From positions 62,001-126,000 of the forward strand of contig CAZUMS010000003.1 in NCBI GenBank assembly GCA_964621525.1: a stretch of DNA of 64,000 nucleotides, given 5' to 3'. Shown piece by piece: positions 1 to 11,538 of the stretch. Every line of letters starts with the position of its first letter. Position 1 is the first letter of the stretch. The translations under genes and the position numbers were made by a program. The stretch is from CAZMGV01 sp964621525 [NCBI: uncultured bacterium] (GTDB taxonomy: Bacteria > JAGRBM01). The notes under the pieces are model-generated. The model had not been told where the DNA came from. It did not search any database and saw only the letters and a program-made list of their open reading frames with translations.

Positions 1-450
1 GGCGTCTTTCTTGCGGCGGGATGAACTCACGAGAGGGGTACCACCTTGCGCGGAGACGCCATCTCTGAAGGCTGGGGCTTCCGCGAAAGCGCCCAAGCTA
101 TAGTCCCCCTCCCCGGCGGTCAAGATCGGATCCGGGCGCGGACAACGCCGGTTCCGCCCGAACCGGACCCGTGCTCTTTCACGGGAAAACGGCGCGATCT
201 GCATACCACCTTCAGCCGATTTCCCGATTAGTTACCGGGACTTGCAACGCACGCCCGGTTCCGGGTATTCTTCAAGCCGACTCGCAGTTCCAGATTGTTT
301 TCTGTCCCACCTGCGAAACGAGGAGGCCGTGCGTGAATTCGCCCGGCCGGTCCGGCTGCATCCCGAATGCTGCGGACCCTCTGTAGCGGCCACGCAGGTC
401 TCCCCGGCATACGCAGTCTTTCCGTTCTGGATGTACACAGGAGTTTTCCC
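1..450. other. Upstream region without a convincing gene
   Basis: No coding frame here has the codon texture of the neighbouring genes. On the minus strand a GTG at 28-30, preceded ten bases away by AAGGTGG (complement of 41-47), would begin a leftward protein V-S-S-S-R-R-K-K-D-A that leaves the window. Ten codons are too few to call it. The remainder probably includes the promoter and leader of the secreted protein that starts at 451, but I see no good -35/-10 pair. Confidence 0.4.
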
Positions 451-3400
451 GTGCCGAACCGCCGTCTTTCGATTCTGGCCCTCACCCTCGTTGCCGGCCT
501 GCTGGGTTTTTCCCCGGCCCATGCCCTGAATGTCGAATGGGAGAACGCCTTCGGCAGCCGGGGCGAAGGTTCCGGCCAGTTCAGCACGCCCCTTCACGCC
601 GCCGTCGACGAGAAGGGTAACTATCACGTCACCGATTCCCGGAACGGCCGGGTCCAGGTGTTCGATCCGAAGGGACTCTATCTGCGTTCCTACGGGCATC
701 TCTCCTCGCCCCGGCTGTCGCGGCCCTCGGGCATCGCCATCAGCCCGGTCACGAAGCTGATCTTCGTCACCGACACGGACCAGCATCTTCTGTTTGTCTT
801 CAACCCGGACGGAACGCTCAAGGAAACCCTTGGCGGCAGCGGTTCGGAGCCTGGCTACCTGAGCAGCCCGCAGGGCGTCTCCGTGGGCCGGGGCGGCCGG
901 GTCTACGTCGCAGATACCGGCAACGGCCGCATTTCCGTGTTCGGCGAGGACGGCCTGTTCCTCGGCGTCTTCGGCCCCGAGACCCGGAACACGGTCGCCA
1001 CGCTCAAGAAGCCCGTGGATGTCGCCACAGACATCGAGGAAACGCTCTACGTCGCCGACGCGGGCCTGAGGGAAGTGGTCATTTTCAGCCGCGAGTGGCG
1101 GCGTCTCACCAAGATCGGGCGCGAGCGGGGGTTCGACACCCCCGCAGCGGTCGCCGCCGATCGCTACGGTAGCGTCGCCATGCTGGACGAGGGCAGCCAG
1201 CGGATCTTCCATTTCGCCGCCGGCCAGAAGCCGCTTCAGACCTTCGGTTCCGAGGGCACCGCGCAGGCCCAGTTCCAGGACGCAGGCGGCCTCCTGTTCG
1301 ACGAAGTGAACAACCGGTTCGTGGTCGTGGACGGCGGCAACCAGCGGGTCCAGACCTTCCGGCACCGGAGCCGTGAGGAACAGCAGGAGCTGCCGCCTTA
1401 CCAGCCCGGTTTCACGCTCGAATACGTTCGTTCGATCTCCGCCCGCGCTGATGATCTGGATGCGGCTGACGGACGGCTTTATGCCTTGAACCGCGAGGCG
1501 AAAGAAATCCGCATCTATTCGGCCGACGGAGCCGAGCAGGGCCGCATCCCGCTCAAGTGGGGTTCCAAGGACGATACCGACGATCCTTCGCGGATCCTGT
1601 TCGCCAGCGACACGGTCTATGTGACCGACTCGGGCGCAGGCGACGTGAAGATGTTCGACCCCAAGGGAGTATTCCGCGGACGCATGGGCTCCAAGGGATC
1701 GGAACCGGGCAAGCTCCGGGATCCAAAGGGCATGTTTGCCGATGAACGGTTCATCTATGTGGTCGACCGGGGCAACGACCGGATCTCGCTGTTCAGTCCG
1801 AACGGCGGCTTCGTGACCGTGAATCAGGCGAAAGGATCGGGCGAACTGGATGAGCCCTGGGACGTCGTTACCGACCGTGAAGGGAATCTCTACGTGGCCG
1901 ATGAAGGCCGCAATCAGGTCATGAAATATTCACGAAACAGCCAGTTCCTCAATGCCCTCTGCAAGGAGGGTTACGGGCCGGGGTTTCTCCAAGGCCCCGT
2001 CTCCATCGAGATCGACAAGATGGAAGTGCTCTATGTGCTGGACGAGAACGGAGTTACGGTCGCCGACCGGGAGTGCAAGCCCATCGCCCGCTTCGGAGCC
2101 GGAAAGGGCAAGGGCAAGGGCCGCTTCCAGCTGCCCGGCGGTCTTGCCGTGGATGATTCCCGCGGCGTGCAGATCTACTTTTCGGACCCCGCCAACAATG
2201 TGATTCATGTGGTCGCCTACAAGCAGACGCCTACGGCGGCCGTGAATTTCAAGGCGGCGCCCGGCAAGACCGGCGCCACCTTCAGCTGGGACGGCCCGCA
2301 GGAAGCATTCCGCGAAACCTGGGTGCTCGAAGGCGCCGTGAAGCCCGACGGCCCGTTCTCGAAGGTCGTCGAAGCGAAGGCATCGCCCGTCACCGTGAAC
2401 TACCCCGTGGCCGGGGACCCGGTGTATTTCCGGGTCGTGGCGAGGAGTTTCTCGGGCGTCGAAAGTGCGCCCTCCCTCGTCGTTACGGACGTCTACCGCC
2501 AGGCGCAGCTCTATTTCGCGGCCCGGCAGTACGACGCGGCCCTGACCAAGGCGGACGAATATCTCTCGGGCGTTCCCGATCAGCCGGACGCCCTGCTGCT
2601 CAAGGCCCGTACGCTGACAGCCCTCACGCAGCCGCAACGGGCCGCGGAAATCTACCGTAAGCTGGCCGAAGTGGCGGGTTACGAGGAAACCGCCCTCGAG
2701 GAACTGGGCCGCATCCATGCCGCCGAGGGCAAGTACCGCGAGGCGACCGAGGCCGCGACGAGACTGCTCACAAAGAACGACAAGTCGGTGGCGGGATACA
2801 AGCTGCTGGCCGAGGTCGCCCTTGCCTCGGGCTCGCTCGACGATTCCATCTCACAGTCGGCGCGGGCGCTGGCCATCGCCCCCGACGACACGGGTGCCAT
2901 GGATCTGCAGGCGAAGGCCTATATCAAGAAGGGTCTCGGCGACGAGGCGATCCGCATCTATTCAGCCGCGATCAAGATCAACAAGACCGATCCACGCCTC
3001 TACGCCGGCATCTCGGCGGCGCTTCTCGCCACAAACCGGCCCAGCCAGGCGGTTCCCTACCTCCAGTGGGTCGTGAAGACGCAGCCCAAGGAAGTTCCCG
3101 CCCGCGCCATGCTCGCCCGGGCGCTTCTGGCCTCCAAACAGCCAACCCCCGCCGCCGAACAGGCGGAGGAGATCAAGAAACTCGCGCCGGATTCGCCAGA
3201 AGGGTACGAACTCGCAGGCTTCGCGGCCCGTGATCTCGGCAATGCCGGAAAGGCGATCTTCGAGCTCGAGCAGGCGGCCCGCAAGGACCCGCAGAACCCC
3301 CGCTACCAGATCCAGCTCGGACTGCTCTATCAGCAGAACAACCGTCCGGGAGACGCCAGCCAGGCGTTCCAGAAGGCTATCGCACTCACGCCGAATACGG

Positions 3401-4299
3401 CCAAGGAACGCCGCGTGCTGGCGGACCAGCTCTTCGAAGCCAAGCTCTACCCGCTGGCGGTCATCGAATACGACAATGTCTTCAAGCTGGATCCCAAACA
3501 GACGGATGCTCTCGTTCAGGGAGCCGAGTGCTATTTCCTCCTGAACCGGACCGAGCCGGCCCGCAATCTGTATTTAAAGGCCATCGACGCCAATCCGAAC
3601 GCGTCGGTGGCACATTTCCGCCTCGGCAGCATGCATATGACGGCCAAGGAGTTCGACAAGGCGGTTCCCCGGCTCATGCTCGCCGCCCGGATCGACCCCC
3701 GCCAACCGCTCTACCCAGCGCTGCTCGGCGATTCGTTCTCGGCCCTGGGCGACTACCGCTCGGCGTCCGAATCCTACCAGCTTGCGACGCAGCTCGAACC
3801 CACGAATGCCCAGTACCAGGCGAAGTTCCGCGAGGCGAAAGGCAAATACGACGCCGCTCCGTATGAACTCACCGGCCCGCTGGAAGTCGTGGACCTCACG
3901 GTGCCCGATCTCGAGCAGTCGTCGTTCGAGTCCTACCGGCAGAACGGCGCCCTCACGGTGAAGTTCGCCAACAACGCGGCGAAGCCCGTCTACCGGATCC
4001 GGCTCAAGTTCAGCGTCGTGGGGATGCTCCAGTATCCGTTCGAGGACCAGATCTCGTCCGTCGAAACGAAGGAAACGAAATCCCTCGTCGTGAAGCCCCG
4101 CTTCAACCAGGCGGCCATGGATCTTCCCGCCGACACCTTCGGGATTGCTGCATTCGAGATCGAATATTTCTTCCAGAAGAAACAGTACAACTACACGCTC
4201 TACCGGTCGGTGCTCATGAAAGCCGACCTCGCAGCCAGGAACACCCCTGCCCCCATGCCGGCAGTTACGCCGCCGCCTCCCGGCTATCCGGGGCGGTAG
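451..4299 (+). CDS. Secreted NHL-repeat beta-propeller protein with C-terminal TPR array
   Basis: The 1282-residue product starts with a cleavable signal peptide (positive VPNRRLS, hydrophobic stretch, PAHA cleavage site). Residues about 30-620 are NHL-type blades with recurring patterns such as G-x-V-Y-V-A-D-T-G-N-x-R-I-x-V-F, enough for two propellers. A fibronectin-III-like stretch follows (about 625-710), then roughly a dozen TPRs (about 710-1120). The last 150 residues are beta-rich and end in a proline-rich tail. GTG 451 was chosen because AGGAG lies 7 bases upstream and the signal peptide starts exactly there; an in-frame ATG at 367 would add 28 residues in front of it. By family, both repeat types bind proteins or polysaccharide, so a periplasmic or surface scaffold is likely. 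No enzyme motif is seen. Confidence 0.85.
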   Translation: MPNRRLSILALTLVAGLLGFSPAHALNVEWENAFGSRGEGSGQFSTPLHAAVDEKGNYHVTDSRNGRVQVFDPKGLYLRSYGHLSSPRLSRPSGIAISPVTKLIFVTDTDQHLLFVFNPDGTLKETLGGSGSEPGYLSSPQGVSVGRGGRVYVADTGNGRISVFGEDGLFLGVFGPETRNTVATLKKPVDVATDIEETLYVADAGLREVVIFSREWRRLTKIGRERGFDTPAAVAADRYGSVAMLDEGSQRIFHFAAGQKPLQTFGSEGTAQAQFQDAGGLLFDEVNNRFVVVDGGNQRVQTFRHRSREEQQELPPYQPGFTLEYVRSISARADDLDAADGRLYALNREAKEIRIYSADGAEQGRIPLKWGSKDDTDDPSRILFASDTVYVTDSGAGDVKMFDPKGVFRGRMGSKGSEPGKLRDPKGMFADERFIYVVDRGNDRISLFSPNGGFVTVNQAKGSGELDEPWDVVTDREGNLYVADEGRNQVMKYSRNSQFLNALCKEGYGPGFLQGPVSIEIDKMEVLYVLDENGVTVADRECKPIARFGAGKGKGKGRFQLPGGLAVDDSRGVQIYFSDPANNVIHVVAYKQTPTAAVNFKAAPGKTGATFSWDGPQEAFRETWVLEGAVKPDGPFSKVVEAKASPVTVNYPVAGDPVYFRVVARSFSGVESAPSLVVTDVYRQAQLYFAARQYDAALTKADEYLSGVPDQPDALLLKARTLTALTQPQRAAEIYRKLAEVAGYEETALEELGRIHAAEGKYREATEAATRLLTKNDKSVAGYKLLAEVALASGSLDDSISQSARALAIAPDDTGAMDLQAKAYIKKGLGDEAIRIYSAAIKINKTDPRLYAGISAALLATNRPSQAVPYLQWVVKTQPKEVPARAMLARALLASKQPTPAAEQAEEIKKLAPDSPEGYELAGFAARDLGNAGKAIFELEQAARKDPQNPRYQIQLGLLYQQNNRPGDASQAFQKAIALTPNTAKERRVLADQLFEAKLYPLAVIEYDNVFKLDPKQTDALVQGAECYFLLNRTEPARNLYLKAIDANPNASVAHFRLGSMHMTAKEFDKAVPRLMLAARIDPRQPLYPALLGDSFSALGDYRSASESYQLATQLEPTNAQYQAKFREAKGKYDAAPYELTGPLEVVDLTVPDLEQSSFESYRQNGALTVKFANNAAKPVYRIRLKFSVVGMLQYPFEDQISSVETKETKSLVVKPRFNQAAMDLPADTFGIAAFEIEYFFQKKQYNYTLYRSVLMKADLAARNTPAPMPAVTPPPPGYPGR

Positions 4300-4334
4300 A
4301 CGGCGGACCGGGTTTTACATCCCGGCCACCAAGG

Positions 4335-4362
4335 AAAGAGGCGGGGCAAATCCCGCCTCTTT
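4335..4362. terminator. Bidirectional Rho-independent terminator
   Basis: An 11-bp perfect stem (AAAGAGGCGGG at 4335-4345 with its complement at 4352-4362) encloses a 6-base loop. A's on the left and T's on the right let it work on both strands. It lies between the convergent ends at 4299 and 4389. Confidence 0.85.
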
Positions 4363-4388
4363 CTGCTTCAGCCGCCCGGGTTTCGGAA

Positions 4389-5303
4389 TCAGACAAGCGG
4401 ATCGTAGGGGAAGATATCGGCCGACACCTGGAGCGGCACGAAGTTCGTCTTGAGCGCTGCCGGAACGATTGCGGCGATGTCCTCGGCGGTCCAGCCGCCC
4501 GCGTGGTGCAGATGACGTACAGGGCGTGGCACCGAGAACAGCACGATCTCGCCGCCGCGGACGGCGAAGATCTGGCCCGTGACCTCCTTCGCCTGGTCGG
4601 AGGCGAGGAACACGCACAGCGGGGCGATCTGCTCCGGCTTCATTTTCTTGAGATTCTCGACCCGGGCCTTCTGGGCCTCGGTCTCGCCCTCCGGGATCGT
4701 CGCCGTGAGGCGGGTCCAGGCGAAAGGCGCGATGGCATTCGCGCGGACATTGAAGCGGCTCATGTCGAGGGCGATGGAGCGGGTGAGCCCCACGATGCCC
4801 AGCTTCGCGGCGGCGTAATTCGCCTGCCCGAAATTGCCGATGAGGCCTGACGTCGAGGTGAAATTGATGATTGATCCCGACGACTGTTTGCGGAAATGCT
4901 CGGCAGCGGCGCGGCACATGTTGAAATTGCCCTTGAGGTGGACGGCGATGACGGCATCCCAGTCCTGCTCGGTCATCTTGTGGAAGATCACGTCCCGGAG
5001 ATTACCGGCATTATTCACCACGAAGTCGATCTTGCCGAACTCCTTGGCCGCCTGGGCGACCATGGCGTGAGCGTCGTCCCACGAAGCGACGGACCCGAAG
5101 TTCGCTGCAGCCTTGCCGCCGGCCTTCCTGATCTCGGTCACGACTTCTTCGGCCGGTCGTTCGGTGGTAGCACTCCCGTCGGGTGCCACGCCGAGGTCGT
5201 TGACGACCACCGCAGCACCGTGTTTCGCCATGAGCAGCGCGATCTCGCGGCCGATGCCGCGGCCCGCTCCCGTCACGATTCCAACTTTACCCTGAAGCAT
5301 CAT
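4389..5303 (-). CDS. Short-chain dehydrogenase/reductase (MFE-2 type SDR domain)
   Basis: This is a classical SDR with the Rossmann motif TGAGRGIG (residues 11-18), NNAG (97-100) and catalytic S150, Y163 and K167 in YAAAK. Family members interconvert hydroxyl and keto groups with NAD(P)H. The long insert after the second strand (VNDLGVAPDGSATTERPAEE) resembles the 3-hydroxyacyl-CoA dehydrogenase domain of peroxisomal-type multifunctional enzymes, so a 3-hydroxyacyl or steroid substrate is the best guess. At 304 residues it carries about 45 extra C-terminal residues. ATG 5303 has GGAGGGAG upstream. It lies 24 bases after mtnA in the same direction. Confidence 0.85.
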   Translation of the reverse strand: MMLQGKVGIVTGAGRGIGREIALLMAKHGAAVVVNDLGVAPDGSATTERPAEEVVTEIRKAGGKAAANFGSVASWDDAHAMVAQAAKEFGKIDFVVNNAGNLRDVIFHKMTEQDWDAVIAVHLKGNFNMCRAAAEHFRKQSSGSIINFTSTSGLIGNFGQANYAAAKLGIVGLTRSIALDMSRFNVRANAIAPFAWTRLTATIPEGETEAQKARVENLKKMKPEQIAPLCVFLASDQAKEVTGQIFAVRGGEIVLFSVPRPVRHLHHAGGWTAEDIAAIVPAALKTNFVPLQVSADIFPYDPLV

Positions 5304-5327
5304 GTCTCTGTTTCTCCCTCCACCGGC

Positions 5328-6383
5328 TCATCCGCCGGCCTGTTTCAGTTTCTTGAGCGACCTGGAGTATGGCGGCCGGGCGATGCCGGCTTCCGTAATG
5401 ATGGCCGCGATATTCGCCGCTGGCGACACATCGAACGCTGGATGGCGGGCGGCGACGGCTTCCGGCGCGAGGTTCATTCCCCGGACCTGTTTCACCTCGT
5501 GGTGGCTTCTCTCCTCGATAGGGATCTCTTTGCCGGATTTCGTTCCGGGATCGATCGTGGAAAGCGGCGCCGCCACGTAAAACGGGATATCGTGCTCCTT
5601 GGCGAGGACCGAGAGCGTATAGGTTCCGATCTTGTTCGCCGTGTCACCGTTGGCGGCGATCCGGTCGGCGCCGACAACGATGCAGTCCACGTCGCCCTGC
5701 TGCATGAAGTGCCCGGCCATGTTGTCGGTAATGAGCGTCGCGGGGATACCTTCCTTCACGCATTCCCAGGCGGTTAGCCGGGCGCCCTGCAGGAACGGCC
5801 GGGTCTCGTCCACCCAGACGCTGATTTTCCGGCCCAGTTCGTGCGCCCGCTTGATGACGCCGAGCGCGGTACCATAGCCGCCGCTCGTGGCGAGCGCACC
5901 GGCATTGCAATGGGTGAGGATGCGGGCGCCTTTCGGAATCAGCCTGGCGCCGTGCTCCGACAGGGCGCGGCTCGCAGCAAGGTCTTCCGCATGGATCCGG
6001 ACCGCCTCGACGAGGATCTGCCGGGGGTAATCGGCCGAGGACACGCCCGTTTCGATCAGTTCGTAGGCTCGTGCCCGCATCCGTTCGAGGGCCCAGAAGA
6101 GGTTCACGGCGGTGGGCCTTGTCTTTGCCAGACGGGCGATATCCCGTTCTGTCCGGTCGAGCGCCTTTGCCGGGGAGAGCCGGCCGGCAGCTCTCGCCCC
6201 CATGGCAACGCCGTATGCGGCCGTGACGCCGATGGCGGGAGCGCCGCGGACGGCCATGTCCTCGATCGCCCGTGCCGTCTCCTCCGCCGTACGGCAGCGG
6301 ACCCACAGCTCACGCGACGGAAGCTGGCGCTGGTCGATCAGCTCCAGCACTCCGTTACGCAGACGTACGGTCTCTACAGTCAC
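5328..6383 (-). CDS. mtnA: S-methyl-5-thioribose-1-phosphate isomerase
   Basis: This cytosolic enzyme of methionine salvage isomerises methylthioribose-1-phosphate to methylthioribulose-1-phosphate. The aIF-2B-like family signature is clear: RGAPAIGVTAAYG (about 46-58), HCNAGALATSGGYG with catalytic C159, DETRPFLQGARLTAWE (192-207) and VVGADRIAANGD with D240. These positions match characterised MtnA enzymes. The length of 351 is normal. The start is GTG at 6383 with a GGAAGG-type site upstream. No other salvage gene (mtnB-E) is nearby, and a promiscuous or ribose-1,5-bisphosphate-isomerase-like role cannot be excluded from sequence alone. Confidence 0.9.
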   Translation of the reverse strand: MTVETVRLRNGVLELIDQRQLPSRELWVRCRTAEETARAIEDMAVRGAPAIGVTAAYGVAMGARAAGRLSPAKALDRTERDIARLAKTRPTAVNLFWALERMRARAYELIETGVSSADYPRQILVEAVRIHAEDLAASRALSEHGARLIPKGARILTHCNAGALATSGGYGTALGVIKRAHELGRKISVWVDETRPFLQGARLTAWECVKEGIPATLITDNMAGHFMQQGDVDCIVVGADRIAANGDTANKIGTYTLSVLAKEHDIPFYVAAPLSTIDPGTKSGKEIPIEERSHHEVKQVRGMNLAPEAVAARHPAFDVSPAANIAAIITEAGIARPPYSRSLKKLKQAGG

Positions 6384-6484
6384 GAAGGGGAACCTTCCGG
6401 ATGAATTCGGTTCAGGCGGGAATACCGCCGGAGCCCATCGCAGATACCCGCCGTACCGCTGGCCGTCAACCGGGCGTCAGGCGG

Positions 6485-8128
6485 TCATTTCAGCGCGAGG
6501 GAAAGTTTCTCCAGGACCCGGCGGCGGGATTCGAAATCGGCAAAATCGGGTTTTGGCGAGAAAAATTCGCCCCGGATAACGAGTTCCCCGTCCGGTGGGC
6601 GGGATGAAGAACCCGCACCAAGCCACAGTCCGAGCCGCCCGTCCGGAACGGGCTCCACCCGCACAGTCCCGGCGTCCAGCCACAAACGACGGTCCAATCG
6701 GTCCTTTTCCATGTCGAGTTCGAGCCTCATGGAACGGACTTCCGATTCGAGCAGCGGAAACTTCCGGCCACCCGTGAACGAGGTGATCCCGAGTGCCGTA
6801 ACCTCGGGCGCGACAAATTCAAGAAGCGGACGTCCGATCTTCCCGAAGGCGGTTCTGGCGGAGAGTTTTCCGGTCTTCCGGTCAAAACGGACGCCCAGGG
6901 AGAACTCCGAATGGCGAAACCGGTACAGGACGGGGATCATCTTGCCCGGTTCCTTCACCGTCGCCCGGTCCAGCCGGAAATCCCAATAACCATCACCGGT
7001 TTCCAGCGATGCCGAGGGGCCTTTGGCGGGCCCCTGAAAGCCGAAACGGTCCGGCTCCGAAACGTCCAGATCCGCGAATCTCAGCTCCGAGAAATTGACC
7101 GGAACGCCGGCCCATTTCAGCCCGATCAGGCGGCTCAGGTCGATCACGCCCGGTGATCCGTCCGGCGAAGGCCACCGGAACGAACTGCCCAATTCGACGG
7201 ATGAGAGTTTTCCGCCGGAGAATATCCAACGGACCGGTTCCGGACCCACCAGGAGTTCACCCTTACTTTCCTCCGGTGAGATGGAAAGATCGAGCGAGCC
7301 TTTCAGGCTTGCGCTGTTTTCAGAAGACAGTTCCCAGTCCTTCAGCACCAGCCGGCGTTTCGAATCCTCAACCAATATCGAGGTTCCGGCCCCTGCCTTC
7401 AAGGTCCAGTCCGGCATAAAGAACGAGAACATCAGCGAAAGATCCGCAGGGCCTTCAAGGAATATCCCGGATCCGGAAATTCGTACCGGTCCTACAGGAC
7501 CTCCGAGGTCCGGCTGAACGGCCATGAGCCATCCTTCGCCGCCAGACGGCTGCCGGGTGAACATCCAGAGCAGTTCGTTCTGGTTCCGGAACAGCCGGAG
7601 GCTCCCCTTCCCTTCCTGCCAGCGCAGGGAGAAGTTCACGGTCCGGGAGCGTTTCCCGGCCTGGCCGTCAATCTCAACCACCAGAGGCAGGGACGGACTC
7701 ACACCCTGCAGGCCGGTGAGGGCATCGAACAGGGCACGTCCAGTTGCCGCTGGCCAGTCCGGCAGCGAGAGGTCAAGCGGCAGTTCGCCGGAGGGATCGA
7801 GCACGAGGCCGGCCCCCGTCATCGTGACGCGCCGGGGACGGCCGCCTTTCAGGATGTCCAGCCAGGAGAGCCGGGCTTCAAACCGTCCGAGGGCGAGGAT
7901 CAGCGTTCCGAGCTCCGTCCGGCGGGAGGCGCGAATGCCCGCTACCTGCCGGGAGACGCCGGCAAGGCCGATCCGGTAGCCTGCCCCCGAGGCGGACACT
8001 TCCGTCCAGCCCTCGCGCTCCAGCGCGGCCCTGAGTTCCTGCACGGAGCCGGTATCCGGGACCGAACAGCCCGCGACAAGGGCCAAAACCCCCAGAGCCG
8101 CGAGCCACGGTAAACGCCTTCTGCGCAT
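6485..8128 (-). CDS. Large lipoprotein of unknown function
   Basis: The 547-residue protein begins with a lipoprotein signal peptide: four arginines, a hydrophobic core and lipobox LVAGC with C21. The mature part alternates short beta-strand-like segments with many Trp, Arg, Gly and Asp residues and resembles a long series of antiparallel strands (for example LDLSISPEESKGELLVGPEPVRW). I recognise no catalytic motif and no named family. The amphipathic strand pattern and charge suggest a periplasm-facing, AsmA- or DUF-like beta-rich protein, which is inference only. It sits 45 bases after gatB and 101 bases before mtnA in the same direction. Confidence 0.75.
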   Translation of the reverse strand: MRRRRLPWLAALGVLALVAGCSVPDTGSVQELRAALEREGWTEVSASGAGYRIGLAGVSRQVAGIRASRRTELGTLILALGRFEARLSWLDILKGGRPRRVTMTGAGLVLDPSGELPLDLSLPDWPAATGRALFDALTGLQGVSPSLPLVVEIDGQAGKRSRTVNFSLRWQEGKGSLRLFRNQNELLWMFTRQPSGGEGWLMAVQPDLGGPVGPVRISGSGIFLEGPADLSLMFSFFMPDWTLKAGAGTSILVEDSKRRLVLKDWELSSENSASLKGSLDLSISPEESKGELLVGPEPVRWIFSGGKLSSVELGSSFRWPSPDGSPGVIDLSRLIGLKWAGVPVNFSELRFADLDVSEPDRFGFQGPAKGPSASLETGDGYWDFRLDRATVKEPGKMIPVLYRFRHSEFSLGVRFDRKTGKLSARTAFGKIGRPLLEFVAPEVTALGITSFTGGRKFPLLESEVRSMRLELDMEKDRLDRRLWLDAGTVRVEPVPDGRLGLWLGAGSSSRPPDGELVIRGEFFSPKPDFADFESRRRVLEKLSLALK

Positions 8129-8173
8129 CGATACCGGGAAGCCTAAACGATAAAAGAGCCAAACGGGACCCGC

Positions 8174-9628
<1,455 letters not shown>

Positions 9629-9641
9629 TGCGTCCGTCCTT

Positions 9642-11108
9642 TCAGAGTTTCGGGAACTGGCGGTGCCAGTCCGTGGCGCGCTCGTAGGCCCCGCCCGTCT
9701 GGATGAGCAGTTCCTCGGCGAAGTGCGGTGCGAGCACCTGGAGCCCGACGGGGAGCCCCTTGCCGGTGAACCCGCACGGCACGCTGAGCCCGCAGATGCC
9801 GGCGAGGTTGCACGAAATCGTGAAGATGTCGGAGAGGTACATCTGGATCGGATCGGCGGACTTTTCGCCGAACCGGAACGCCGCCGACGGCGTCACCGGC
9901 GAGGCGATCACATCGCACGATTTGAATGCGTCCAGGAAATCCTGCCGGATCAGCCACCGGAGCTGCTGGGCCTTCCGGTAGTAGGCGTCGTAATAGCCCG
10001 CCGAGAGGCAGAACGTCCCGAGCATGATCCGGCGCTTCACCTCGGGGCCGAATCCCTCGCCGCGGCTCCGGATGTAGAGATCGGCGAGGTCCTTCGGGTC
10101 CTTCGCCCGGTATCCGAACCGCACGCCGTCATAACGGGCAAGGTTCGACGAGGCTTCGGCCGTCGCCACAAGGTAGTAGGTCGCCACGGCGTATTTCGTG
10201 TGCGGGAGCGACACAGGCACGGTCTTGGCGCCCTGCTTCTCCAGCTCGGAGATGGCGGCGCGGACCGCCTTCTCCACGTCCGCGTCCATGCCGTCGATGA
10301 AGTATTCCTTCGGGATGCCGATCCTGAGGCCCTTCACCCCGCGGTCATGGGCCGCGGCGTAGTCCGGAACCGGCCGGTCGACCGAAGTGGAATCCATCCC
10401 GTCGTAACCGCTCATGAACTGGAGGAGGTGCGCGGCATCCTTCACCGTCCGGCCGAAGGGGCCGAGCTGGTCGAGGCTCGAGGCGAAGGCGATGACGCCG
10501 AACCGGCTCACGCGGCCGTAGGTGGGCTTGAGGCCCGCAACGCCGCAGAAGGACGCCGGCTGGCGGATCGAGCCGCCCGTGTCGGAACCGATCGTGACCG
10601 GCGCAAACCCGGCTGCCACCGCCGCCGCGCTCCCGCCCGACGATCCCCCCGACACACAGCCCGTATCCCAGGGATTCGCCGTCTTTTTGAACGCCGAGTT
10701 CTCCGTCGAGGAGCCCATGGCGAATTCGTCCATGTTGAGTTTGCCGAACGGGACGGCGCCTGCGTGCTTCAGCTTCGTGACGACAGTTGCATCGAACGTG
10801 CCGTTGAACTTTTCCAGCATCCGGCTCGCCGCCGTGGAGGGAGTTCCCTCCATGACGATGACGTCCTTGATGCCGACTGGAATGCCTGTAAGCGCTGTGA
10901 CACCCCGGCCGCCGTCCAGCAGCTCCTGCGCCTTCTTTGCCTGCGCGAGCGCCTGTTCGGCGTTCACGTGCAGGAACGCACCGATTTTCCCGTCGTGCTC
11001 CCCAACCCGTTTCAGATGAGCCTCGAGGATCTCGGGTGCGGAAACCTTCTTCTCGCGGAGCAGCTTGCCCAGCTCGTCGACCGTTAGATGGCAGAGATCG
11101 GTACTCAC
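9642..11108 (-). CDS. gatA: Aspartyl/glutamyl-tRNA(Asn/Gln) amidotransferase subunit A
   Basis: GatA is the amidase subunit that frees ammonia from glutamine and channels it to GatB. The Ser-cisSer-Lys triad is visible: Lys in GIKDVI, the glycine/serine-rich [14 protein letters not shown], and [16 protein letters not shown] with the nucleophilic serine. The product is 488 residues, usual for the family. The frame stays open a further 177 codons upstream, but the GTG at 11108 begins a normal GatA N-terminus and overlaps the gatC stop by one base (TAGTG), a typical coupling. Confidence 0.97.
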   Translation of the reverse strand: MSTDLCHLTVDELGKLLREKKVSAPEILEAHLKRVGEHDGKIGAFLHVNAEQALAQAKKAQELLDGGRGVTALTGIPVGIKDVIVMEGTPSTAASRMLEKFNGTFDATVVTKLKHAGAVPFGKLNMDEFAMGSSTENSAFKKTANPWDTGCVSGGSSGGSAAAVAAGFAPVTIGSDTGGSIRQPASFCGVAGLKPTYGRVSRFGVIAFASSLDQLGPFGRTVKDAAHLLQFMSGYDGMDSTSVDRPVPDYAAAHDRGVKGLRIGIPKEYFIDGMDADVEKAVRAAISELEKQGAKTVPVSLPHTKYAVATYYLVATAEASSNLARYDGVRFGYRAKDPKDLADLYIRSRGEGFGPEVKRRIMLGTFCLSAGYYDAYYRKAQQLRWLIRQDFLDAFKSCDVIASPVTPSAAFRFGEKSADPIQMYLSDIFTISCNLAGICGLSVPCGFTGKGLPVGLQVLAPHFAEELLIQTGGAYERATDWHRQFPKL

Positions 11109-11395
11109 TATTCGATCACCTTCGGCACGCGGAACATATTGAGCTCGGCAGCGGGGGCGTTTTCGAGTCCCCGAACCACGTCGAACGGCCGGTTCACCAC
11201 GTCGTCGCGGAGCGGGGTATCCATCTCCACCGCGTGTTCCAGCGTGGGCACCTTCGAGGTGTCCACCTCCGAGAGCTGGGCCACGTAATCCAGCATCCGG
11301 TTCATGTGGGTGACATACGCCTCCGCCTCGGCGTCCGTGACGGACAGCCGGGCGAGCGATGCGATCTTGCGCACGTTGCCGACGTCGAGTTTCAT
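11108..11395 (-). CDS. gatC: Aspartyl/glutamyl-tRNA(Asn/Gln) amidotransferase subunit C
   Basis: GatC is the 95-residue belt that holds GatA and GatB together. The sequence has the family start [17 protein letters not shown], helix [22 protein letters not shown], and the C-terminal stretch with LRDDVV and [11 protein letters not shown] 11395 is preferred over upstream codons because MKLDV is the conserved N-terminus and GGAG lies about ten bases upstream. It is the first gene of gatCAB. A GatCAB system implies a mischarging GluRS or AspRS elsewhere in the genome. Confidence 0.95.
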   Translation of the reverse strand: MKLDVGNVRKIASLARLSVTDAEAEAYVTHMNRMLDYVAQLSEVDTSKVPTLEHAVEMDTPLRDDVVNRPFDVVRGLENAPAAELNMFRVPKVIE

Positions 11396-11538
11396 TGGCG
11401 GTGACTCCAGCGGGAACCGTGCCGGGGACCGGCCGGCAACCTCCGAAAGAAGGCTCCGCACGGCCCGAAGCGGGTTCCGGGAGGGCGAGCTTTACATGGC
11501 AAAACGGAGCTGGGCAACCGGGCGGGAGGGGCGTTTCC

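Noticed and set aside
1-30. Possible 5' end of a leftward gene (GTG at 28-30 with AAGGTGG upstream)
   Set aside because: Only ten codons are visible and no family can be tested.
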